Shown here in pieces: positions 41,705-49,747 of a stretch of DNA of 64,000 nt. Each line of letters starts with the position of its first letter. Within the stretch, counting starts at the first letter, position 1. The notes beneath the pieces were generated by a model. The model was not told the DNA's origin. It made no database searches and saw only the letters and a program-made list of their open reading frames with translations. The DNA is taken from the NCBI GenBank assembly GCA_905221605.1, contig CAJNDS010001635.1, positions 667,001 through 731,000 on the forward strand, written 5' to 3'. This DNA comes from Symbiodinium natans (lineage: Eukaryota; Sar; Dinophyceae; Suessiales; Symbiodiniaceae). A program made the position numbers and the translations under genes.

Positions 41705-44464
41705 ATGGCAAACGCCACTCTTCCCATGCTTCCCGCCGGCCCTTACTACTGGACGAACAGTGGGGGCCACCGGCTGCACATCCGCTGCGCGCCGCATCCG
41801 CAGCCACGCGCAGTGATGATTTACAATCATGGCTACGGGTGTCACATGAACGGCCCATTCGTGTGGGACATGATCCGTGCGTATAGCGACCGGCTGGAGG
41901 TTGTGGTGATAAGCTTCGATATGCAGGGCCATGGCTACTCGGAGGGCCCCAGGGGACTGGTTTCCAACTTCGACGACTTTGGCAGGGATGTCGTAGATTT
42001 CCTGGAGCTGATCCACGAAGCAGAGGAGGCAGAAGGCCCCGACTATCACCTCTGCGACGAGGAGACGTTGCACCAGGCCCAAAACTTGCCTTTCTTTCTT
42101 ACGGGCGAGAGCATGGGCGCGGCAGTGTCCATTCTGGCTTCCTTGCAGCTGCCAATCCTTCCCACCAGCAACCGGCTCTGTGGATTGGTGCTGGCGGCTC
42201 CGGGGGTCCAAGACCCCAATCGGAGCACCCCTCCTTGGCTGTCCCGGCATTTCAGCAGCATGCTGAAGAAGGCCCCGTCCCTTGGCAACTTGGGCGTTCC
42301 TAGAACCTTCACCCCGACGATCTCTGGCGAGGCGCTCTTCATCGACCCGAAGCACATCGAGCACTTCAACCGGGACCATGGCGGCGTGGAGGCCGGGTCC
42401 ATGGGGCTTGCGCACGCAAAGATGAGGGCTCAAACTGCTGCGGCCTTTGTGGAGATGTTCGAGACCATGTCAGAGAGGCTGCGTCAAGTGGATGTCCCGA
42501 TCCTAATCTTCCATGACCCCGAGGACTCGGTGACAGCCTTCACTGGCTCGGAAATGATCTTACAAGAGGTCGCCAGCACCGACAAGCTTCTAATTCCGGT
42601 AGAGGGGGGCCTGCACTGCCCACACGTGAACAAGCCTGAGGTGGTGATGTCCTCCATGGATGAGTTCTTTTCACGCCAGCTCCTTGCAGAGCCGAAGCCG
42701 CGGCCAAGCCTCAGGTCGCAGCCTTCGCGACAGCTTTCTCGTCAATTTTCTCATCAGCTTTCACAACAAGTCTCTCGAAGCTGGACCGTTTCTTGGACCA
42801 CGACTTCTAAGAGCGTGACTTCTAAGCCTTCATCCCGATCCCATTATTCGCAGATTGCGGCGATGAGCCGCTGGGGTGCCCCGAAAAGGACAGCCCCACA
42901 GGTGACATTGGTGCTCCTCATGTGCCAGGGTGGCGTGGTTCTTGCACCGTTCTGGGTCTTCAGCCTTGGTGGCGATGCAGCCGTCTACCTCCTCCTGGCC
43001 ATTGCAGCGGTTTTCCTCCTCGCAGGGTTTTGCATGATCTTCGCGGCCGGCAGAAGTCTGTGGCGACTCCGCAAAGTTGCCGGCCAAACACAGCCAGCAG
43101 GCAGCACAGCAGCGGCTGCTGCTGGTTCTCCCACAAGTCTTGCGAGGCACTTGCAGCGCCAGCGCCCGTTGCACTTGGTCTGCGTACCGATCTACAAGGA
43201 GCCTGACGAGATGATCCTGGCCACCATCGCTCGGCTGGACGAGTCCGACGCCGCCAAGCGCATGAGGGTCGTCTTCGCCATGGAAGCAGCGACAGATCGC
43301 CCGGAAGAGCGATTCCAGCTCTATCGAAAGAGCCTCCGCCGTGTACCGGAGGTGTGCTACTACGTCCATCCAGTGGGCCACACGCCTGGTGAGATCCGCG
43401 GCCTCTGCTCCAACCTTGCCTACGCGCTTGCCCAGGATGTGGCCATGCTGGGGAGGAAAATAAGCAGATGCCTGCTAACCAAGGTAGACTCTCAGGTGCT
43501 TCTCCCACCGAACTACTTCACCCAGCTGGAGCAGGCCTACATTCGCCGGAAAGACGCAGTGACGCGGAATCCGGGAGAGCCTTCGCCTGTGGTTTGGCAA
43601 CCACAGCTCGTCCATTTCTTGAACCGCGAGTTCAGCCATGGTCCTCTGCGGGCTTTGGGGGCCATGCGGAGCTTCAGCTACCCGGCCTTCTTCGGCTTCA
43701 GCATCATGACGGTCACTTGCTACAGCTTGCCCCTCCTCCAATATGTGCAAATGGGCCTTCATCATCCATCCTACATGGGCGAAGATTGGATGGTGCTGGC
43801 ACAGAGCGCCGTGTCGTCTCGCGGCCGTGCCCTTGTCGAACCGCTCCCTGTGCTGGTGGCTGTGGCACCACCCTTGGACTCCACGTTCTGTGGAGCCTGG
43901 AGTGAAGGGACCAAGCAGTGCATCCGATGGGCCGCGCAGTCGATGGAGGTCGCAGAGTTCCGGTGGAGGTTTCGTCCGAGGGGGGGGACCTTGGCCAGTT
44001 TTTGGTGGATGTTCAAGTACTGGCTTTTCCGGATTCTTGTGACGAATGGCCTAGGGGTTTTTGCCCTTTGCACGTCGATCGCTGTGGCCATCTTTGGCTC
44101 AGACTTGTCTGACGACCAGCTCCTCCTGGTGTCTTTGCTGGACAAGTTGCTTCTCGGCGTGGTTTTGGCCCTGATACTTGTGATGCCCCTCTACGAGCAA
44201 TATCTCTTCACTCTGCTTCAAGATCCCCAGTTGAAAGCTCCCATGAGCCAGCTGCCTGTGACAATCCTCTCCACACCGGGGTGGCTGTTCTTTCAGATGG
44301 TCGTGGATTATTGTTCCTGGTGGAAGCTTCTCCTGCAAGGTAAGGAGGCGATCACTTTGACCCACCGAAAGAAGAAAGCAGCTGCAACGAATACGCAGGC
44401 TGCCTTGCAACAACAAGCGGCCGTGGCACCTGAATCCGACTCGGATGATTACGTCAGTGTGTGA
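41705..44464 (+). CDS. Fusion: monoacylglycerol-lipase-like alpha/beta-hydrolase + membrane family-2 glycosyltransferase
   Basis: 919 residues, intronless. The ATG at 41705 (M-A-N-A-T-L-P) is the first in frame. Residues about 20-330 are a serine-hydrolase domain: I-Y-N-H-G-Y-G (oxyanion region), G-E-S136-M-G-A (nucleophile elbow), F-H-D-P-E-D274 and G-G-L-H304-C-P-H as the likely acid and base. A Ser/Arg/Gln-rich linker follows. Two transmembrane segments lie at about 400-450. The catalytic GT2 domain (about 490-750) has V-P-I-Y-K-E-P, T-K-V-D-S-Q (DxD-like position), G-E-D-W-M (catalytic Asp) and Q-C-I-R-W (the Q-x-x-R-W motif of processive enzymes). Several C-terminal membrane segments follow, then a Lys-rich, Gln-rich tail. 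By family the first half hydrolyses a lipid or ester and the second polymerises or transfers a sugar at a membrane. The two have no standard partnership, so a bifunctional lipid/glycan enzyme is inference. All key motifs are intact. Confidence 0.85.
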   Translation: MANATLPMLPAGPYYWTNSGGHRLHIRCAPHPQPRAVMIYNHGYGCHMNGPFVWDMIRAYSDRLEVVVISFDMQGHGYSEGPRGLVSNFDDFGRDVVDFLELIHEAEEAEGPDYHLCDEETLHQAQNLPFFLTGESMGAAVSILASLQLPILPTSNRLCGLVLAAPGVQDPNRSTPPWLSRHFSSMLKKAPSLGNLGVPRTFTPTISGEALFIDPKHIEHFNRDHGGVEAGSMGLAHAKMRAQTAAAFVEMFETMSERLRQVDVPILIFHDPEDSVTAFTGSEMILQEVASTDKLLIPVEGGLHCPHVNKPEVVMSSMDEFFSRQLLAEPKPRPSLRSQPSRQLSRQFSHQLSQQVSRSWTVSWTTTSKSVTSKPSSRSHYSQIAAMSRWGAPKRTAPQVTLVLLMCQGGVVLAPFWVFSLGGDAAVYLLLAIAAVFLLAGFCMIFAAGRSLWRLRKVAGQTQPAGSTAAAAAGSPTSLARHLQRQRPLHLVCVPIYKEPDEMILATIARLDESDAAKRMRVVFAMEAATDRPEERFQLYRKSLRRVPEVCYYVHPVGHTPGEIRGLCSNLAYALAQDVAMLGRKISRCLLTKVDSQVLLPPNYFTQLEQAYIRRKDAVTRNPGEPSPVVWQPQLVHFLNREFSHGPLRALGAMRSFSYPAFFGFSIMTVTCYSLPLLQYVQMGLHHPSYMGEDWMVLAQSAVSSRGRALVEPLPVLVAVAPPLDSTFCGAWSEGTKQCIRWAAQSMEVAEFRWRFRPRGGTLASFWWMFKYWLFRILVTNGLGVFALCTSIAVAIFGSDLSDDQLLLVSLLDKLLLGVVLALILVMPLYEQYLFTLLQDPQLKAPMSQLPVTILSTPGWLFFQMVVDYCSWWKLLLQGKEAITLTHRKKKAAATNTQAALQQQAAVAPESDSDDYVSV

Positions 44465-45251
44465 CCCCAAGAGTGCTCGACATGTCGATGGGTAGGGCCA
44501 GAAGACCTAGCATAAAGATTTGGTTACAGCACTCAACACATGCAGGCATAGCAGAAGCTATGTGGTGACTTAAGTCAGGCTCCTACCAGAAGATATTGCA
44601 CGCCCTAGTTGAGCCACCCGAATGTTTGGTGGCTGTCTCCGAGTCGTCGGCCCATGTCGTAGGACGTGGGCCGGCCACTTTTTCGGCGAGAGCATGAGAG
44701 GAAACGCCCGTCATGCAGATGAACATCCATCAACCCCCTTCAAGACCCTGAAGCCCTAAATTTGGCCCTCAATATTCCTAAGACATGAAAGGTGCTACAC
44801 GAGTTGGGCCCTGCAAGCCTACAGCCCGCGCTCATCTCGCAGCTTGGACAGTTTAGGGTTAGGGTTTAGGGCTCTGGACTTAGGACTTTAAAGCCTTTCA
44901 TGGCCTGCCAAGTGAGCATTTACATGAATATGTGCATCAATAGAGGAGCAAGTGGAGTTCTTAATGAACACGTGCCAACATGCCGGTGGCACAGCTCCCG
45001 TTCGGCAATCTCACTAGCTTCATAAGAAGTAATGCAACAAGTTAGGTTGAGTTCTTGCCTTGCACTAAGCAAGGGACACACTCCACGACATGTCGCTACT
45101 TCTAGATACAGGCCCTAGAAGGATGAGGAATTATGGGCTTATCAAACATCTAGGGGCACATTTTGGGGCAGTATGAGCACTTTTTGAAACGCGACGTAGA
45201 TCATGAACACCCTCAAGCCTAAAAGTACAATCCGACTTGAAGAGCCGAGGC
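44465..45251. other. Intergenic region
   Basis: TTTAGGG units at 44850-44872; no recognised gene or element. Confidence 0.45.
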
Positions 45252-45330
45252 AGAACGCCGCCATCAGCACGTGTGAGGTTGCCGGCAGGTGGTGCTTGGC
45301 AACGTTGACATTGTTGCGTTCTCCTTTGAT
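45252..45330 (+). CDS. PPR exon fragment
   Basis: N-A-A-I-S-T-C-E-V-A-G-R-W-C-L-A: one motif start in an isolated short frame. Confidence 0.45.
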
Positions 45331-45490
45331 TGCTTAGACAGGTTTCCGTCTTGGATCTCCTGACTATGAGCGTGATGCCGCATGCCCTAAAAAAATTCGA
45401 ACCCAATGGCAAATAAAGAACCCCTCAGCCCTCCACCTGCTGTGGAACCTATGCAGACCATGCTAAGAGCTTCGGTTCGATGGGATGCAC

Positions 45491-45566
45491 CTAAACCCTA
45501 AACCCGAAACCCGAAACCCTAAACCCTAAACCCCAAACCCTAAACCCTAAACCCTAAACCCCAAAC
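45491..45566. repeat. Telomere-like (CCCTAAA)n tract
   Basis: About ten units with CCCGAAA and CCCCAAA variants, ending in an A-run. Confidence 0.93.
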
Positions 45567-45593
45567 CAAAAAAAAAACCTCCCAAAGCCTACA

Positions 45594-45695
45594 AGGTGGC
45601 AGGAAGCGCAGATGCTCTTTCGTCAGCTTGACGTGTTTGGAATGGAGCCCAACATTATCACCACCAACGCGCTGACGAGCTCACTCGAGCCTTAG
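45594..45695 (+). CDS. PPR exon fragment
   Basis: W-Q-E-A-Q-M-L-F-R-Q-L-D-V-F-G-M-E-P-N-I then I-T-T-N-A-L-T-S-S-L-E-P and stop: the end of one motif and the start of the next. Confidence 0.5.
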   Translation, partial: RWQEAQMLFRQLDVFGMEPNIITTNALTSSLEP

Positions 45696-46140
45696 AGCAC
45701 AGGGTTTAGGTTTTAGGGTTTAGGGTTAGGGGGATACACTTATAGGCTTGAGTCGCAGCAGTGTAGAATCGTGGCAGAGCAGGTGCCGAAGAAGAACCGT
45801 CACATCCCCACAGGCCCCCCATATCTGGGGACGAAATGAGCGAAAGAACTGAACATGTTTTCCCTCTACATAACCCTAAACCCCTTCGCCCAAGAGTTGA
45901 TGAATTCAGGCATGTGCGTCGTGAGTCCTTGCAGGGCGGCTTTTGGTACCCCGGGAGTCTTTAGGTGTGACTGCAGTTCGGGGCAAGCTTACCCTAAGCC
46001 ACTCCTACGCTGCTGAATCCTTAAACCCTATAAAGCCTATAAACCCTATGAACCCATAAACCCTATAAACCCCATAAACCCAATAGACCCCTTAAACCCC
46101 TATAAACCCTAAACCCTACAGCTCCAAATCAGACGGTTCC
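45696..46140. repeat. Variant telomere-like DNA and spacer
   Basis: TTTAGGG at 45700-45730. At 46018-46122 there is a long degenerate tract of CCTATAAACC and CCCATAAACC units, a diverged relative of CCCTAAA. Confidence 0.75.
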
Positions 46141-46860
46141 TGACCGAGGAGCGAGGTCGGCAATGGCACCTGGCACTTTGGTTCTTGAGGCAGGCCACAA
46201 GGAATTGTTGTCAGTTTCGGCTTTTGCAAGAACTTTTGGGTGCAGAGTCCACCAGGTGCAGGAAAGTCCCTGTTAACCTCATCGGCCCTGAACCTTCACA
46301 TCAGCTGCACATCTCGCCAGGCCTGGCGTGGAAGCGGACGCCATCACTCTCAGCAAGGCACGCGGCTTCACGAATTGGACATGACAGGTTGGCTGATTGA
46401 GGCTTGTTGCATTGTCTGTTCAAGCACCTTAGCGCAGCTCGAGAGCCGCGAAACTATAAGGGACTGTTTCCGCAGAAACATGCGCAAGGGCTTGCGGAAG
46501 CACATCTCCCGCAAGCTCCCGCGAAAGCTACCAGCTCAAGCAGCATGAAAGAGTCTCCGTCATTAGCAGATTCCGGTCTATACATCACTAACCTACGCGC
46601 GGAAGCATCAAGAGTGTTCGTGGAAGCATGCGTGGAAGCAAGTCCCCTGCGCCAACAGATCCAGTACTTGCACAAGGGAAGGGTTCTGTGGAAGGGTGCC
46701 AAATTTTCAACACGGCTCGTGAGGTTGGGCAGGAGCTTGTTTGTAGGTTTTTCCTGTGGCAGGCTATAGACGCATGCGAAGCAGCAGCAAAGCTGTCACA
46801 GCTGCGACGGCAGCTGCTTCGCTTGGAGCTGTTGCTTGAAAGGCTGCTGCGGAAGTAGCA
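46141..46860 (+). pseudogene. Degraded PPR-like region
   Basis: R-Q-W-H-L-A-L-W-F-L-R-Q-A at about 46161 resembles the second helix of a PPR motif. D-A-C-E-A-A-A-K-L near 46770 resembles another motif but is followed by a Leu/Arg-rich run to a TAG. No continuous array can be built; several frames are open. Probably decayed. Confidence 0.35.
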
Positions 46861-47732
46861 AGCTCGTCTGTTGCACATGCAGGGTATAACTGCTGTGTCA
46901 TAGTAAGGGTCTCATGGTTCACCCCAAACTAGGACGTTGTGGTATAGTTTCCTGAATCACTGCACTATCACTGCACTAGACGGCGTTGTGGGACTCGACG
47001 TGCGATGAAAAGCGTCGTCTAGCTGCGATCAAGCACAGCTACTCCAGGTTTTGAACAGGTCGCGGCTTGAATCTTGAGGCTCATCGCTTGCATGAACCGT
47101 ATTCAAGGCCTTTGTGCAGGCAGCTCACGCTGTTCGTGATTGGGAGTGCATGAGACCGTGCAGTGTATAAAGAGTGTAGAGAAAGTCGTTGCCATGCCAG
47201 ATGCACATGTAGGTCGAGGCACGACCATCCAGCTGGCGCCAGCTTCGAAATTCACTTAATCATTTAAGTGTGGCAATGCACTTCGCCCAAGCACTCTGCA
47301 GAAAGATAGAATCAGCTAGACTTAGACAATGTCTCATCAAGCGTGAATCATCGCTACCTCCGGCTTTCCTGCGTAACTTGATACTTATAACCTGCGGTGA
47401 CGATCTGAGCTTTTACGCACCTAGAGTGCCCACAGGGCATGTCACTGTGGAGACAGAGGCGTCCCCCTTTTAGCACAGAAATTCCAATGCCACAGTGCTC
47501 CGGCAATGCGGACTTCTTCGGCGAGCTTCAAAACTTGCATGTCTTTACCGCTTCGCGCCTGAACTGATGAAACCTGCAGGTTTGCACAGTGTTGCATCGG
47601 CTCCCTGACAGTAGCACGCCTGAATAGCACAAGCTTCAATATCCCTGTGCGCGTGTATGCTGTTGCTGCCACAGCTCTTCTCCTCAAATTGGAAAGCCTT
47701 TCCGCCAGAACACTCCTGCCAGCCTTCCCCCC
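46861..47732. other. Non-coding between PPR genes
   Basis: No repeats or genes recognised. Confidence 0.4.
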
Positions 47733-48456
47733 ATGCGGCCGCCAAATGGCCCCAGCACCAAGTCACCGAAGTCACCGAAGTCACCGTGTCCGGACACCAC
47801 CATCGGATACAACAAGCTCATCAGCGCATGCAGGTGGCAACGGGATTGGCAGCGTGCACTTCTCCTGGTGGCCGAAATCACTGAGCAGTCCTTGCAGACA
47901 ACAGTCGTTACGCCCCTCGGCAGACTGAGCAACGATTTGCGTCATTATGCTAAGCAAACCTATAGCCGAGCACTCCTTCCGCAGATTCGGTGCAGCCATC
48001 AGCGTGTGCGAGAAGGCTGCTCAGTGGGACTGGGCTTTGCATCTCCTGGAAGACCTTGAAGCCTCCCAGCTCTTGCCAAACGCCATCTCCTGCAACTCCG
48101 CCATCAGCTCCTGTGACTCCGTAGGCCCTTAAGGAACATTTTCATATTTTCCATTTTTTGGGGTTTAAGAGGATCATCTTCAGGAATATGTTTCAACAGG
48201 GTTTTAAAGGGCCATCCTAGGTGAGAAGGCGCGAAGCTGGCAGCAAGCCCTGGCCATCCTGGAGGCCATGCGCCTCAAGCGCGTGGAAGAAGACTTGATC
48301 ACCTACAGCTCGACCATCAGCGCCTGTGAGAAAGCCTTCCAGTGGCCTGAGGCCTTACGACTTTTAGCTGACTGCTCCGCGACCTTCTTGGAGCTGGATC
48401 CTGGGCTGTCCGTTAGAGGGGCATTCTTTCATGGACTCGAGAGATTTGAAGTCTGA
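47733..48456 (+). CDS. PPR protein, three exons
   Basis: Exons 47733-47911, 47985-48112 and 48221-48456; 180 residues. The ATG at 47733 leads into a 9-bp triplicate (AAGTCACCG) encoding S-P-K repeats, then T-T-I-G-Y-N-K-L-I-S-A-C-R-W. Intron 47912-47984 (GC-AG, 73 bp, not a recognised introner) joins T-V-V-T to F-G-A-A-I-S-V-C-E-K-A-A-Q-W. Introner 48113-48220 joins I-S-S-C to E-K-A-R-S-W-Q-Q-A-L-A-I-L-E. The final exon has one more motif (S-A-C-E-K-A-F-Q-W) and a short tail to TGA. Both junctions keep frame and PPR register. The upstream start is plausible but lacks an obvious targeting peptide. Confidence 0.78.
48113..48220 (+). mobile_element. Introner (family C, 'GTAGGCCCTT...AAGGGCCA') acting as a GT-AG intron
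   Basis: 108 bp. TSD GTGA at 48113-48116 and 48221-48224. Core 'gggtttaagaggatcat...tcggaata' shared with 63105-63208. Inserted in the Cys codon of S-S-C-E. Confidence 0.9.
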
Positions 48457-48881
48457 GGCCTGAAATTAACTCCATAATTACGTAGATCTTCGGACTTTCC
48501 TCAGCGCTGGCCACTGCTGTGGTCTGAATTCCTAGTAGAAATCCCTGTGTAGCAAGGCGGCTCGCAAGGGGCCTAGTCCCTTTCAAGCCCTACATTCCGA
48601 GCCCTCGTGCCTTTCAAGCCTACCGAAGCCCAAACCCTAAACCCATACCATCCCATACCCTCAACCCCTAAGAATCCACGTGTTGTTGGGGCCCTCCTGC
48701 TCCCATACGGCCCATGCATGATTGATTTTCCATATGAACCCTCAAGTTATCCTTAAGGGATCCCTAAACCCTCGGTCTAGGGCTTAGGGTTCAGGGTTGA
48801 GGGAATCTAATGCCCAACCCAAAATAAGGTCGATTTGGGGTGTCGAAAAACCCTAAACCCCAAACCCGACCTTCGAGCGAG
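48457..48881. other. Between PPR exons
   Basis: Scattered CCCTAAA units at 48636 and 48845; no gene. Confidence 0.4.
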
Positions 48882-48960
48882 GATTTGATCACGTACAACG
48901 CGGTTCTCAGCGCCTGCGAAAAGCCTGGAGAATGGCAGCTCGTTTCGTGCCCGGAATCCA
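48882..48960 (+). CDS. PPR exon fragment
   Basis: E-D-L-I-T-Y-N-A-V-L-S-A-C-E-K-P-G-E-W-Q: a clean motif boundary; could be an upstream exon of the next gene. Directly followed by the TIR element at 48972. Confidence 0.55.
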
Positions 48961-48971
48961 GCCCAAAGACT

Positions 48972-49407
48972 CCAAAACCCCTTAATTAAGGAATATCCCT
49001 TCAATTATAGTAGGAGCCCCAAGGTGATTTCAGGTATATTCCTGAATTAAGGATTCCCCCTTAGATTATAATAGGAACCCTAATGTGGGTGCGGCTCAAA
49101 AGTCTAGGTATGTAACTGGCTCCCGCGCGTCTTTCCGCGACATAGGGTTTGTAACAAAGCCGTTCTGCTTGCGACAAGCACTCCGCGACAAACCTCCGCG
49201 ACAAGCCTCCGCGACAAGCCTTTGCGACAAGCCCCTTCTTGGAACTGCATGGGTTTCGTATCTCTTTTTCAAGACAGCGCGAAACAGCCGCGACAAACCC
49301 CGCGACATACGTATGAAACACAGGCGGGTGGCGGGACACCGCGACATACCCCTATTTAGAGCCACAGCCATGTGATTTAAGGTATATTCCTTCATTAAGG
49401 GGTTTTG
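48972..49407. mobile_element. Long composite TIR element (about 436 bp)
   Basis: Left end AACCCCTTAATTAAGGAATA, right end TATTCCTTCATTAAGGGGTT: inverted repeats of about 20 bp with one mismatch. Inside is a second, similar palindromic segment (tatattcctgaattaaggattccccc at about 49032) and a run of GCGACAARCC minisatellite units (49180-49235). It looks like one short element nested in or expanded from another. Much longer than the other elements. Confidence 0.7.
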
Positions 49408-49612
49408 CAAGTCTCTGGGAGATGCAGGTTTGCCGCTGCGGGTTTGGGGTCTAGGGCCAGTCTAGGGTCTATAGGGCTTAGGGCCAGCTTCTTCTTAGCT
49501 ACTCTTGCAAGTATGTTGCGTAGGGCGCGCGGAAGCTTAGGTTGGAGATGGCTGTCGACGGCTAGTTACCCTCTATATCGGGTTCAGCTTGGGGGGGGCT
49601 GAGGAGACCTAA

Positions 49613-49746
49613 TTAGGCCCTCCCCCAAATGTTGCTTCGGACCCGGAGCAGGCCCTTATTTCCTTTCGTTAGGGTTGGGGCTTCCTTATAAACCGCTTAA
49701 AACCAAAAAGGACACCCTTTTTATTCCTAGGTTACACCTGGGTCTA
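49613..49746. mobile_element. Introner-like element, family E ('GGACCCGG...GGGTCTAG')
   Basis: Flanked by GTTGC at 49631-49635 and 49747-49751 (5-bp TSD), with TTCGGACCCGGAG at the left and the family right end TATTCCTAGGTTACACCTGGG. The same family is an intron at 50294-50419. The reading frame downstream is PPR-like, so this too is probably intronic, but the upstream exon could not be fixed. Confidence 0.65.
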
Positions 49747-49747
49747 G

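Noticed and set aside
42960-43508. Minus-strand 182-residue frame opposite the hydrolase-GT2 gene
   Set aside because: Shadow of the GC-rich + strand gene, whose catalytic motifs are unambiguous.
49180-49235. GCGACAARCC units as a CRISPR-like array
   Set aside because: Units are contiguous, without unique spacers; it is a minisatellite.
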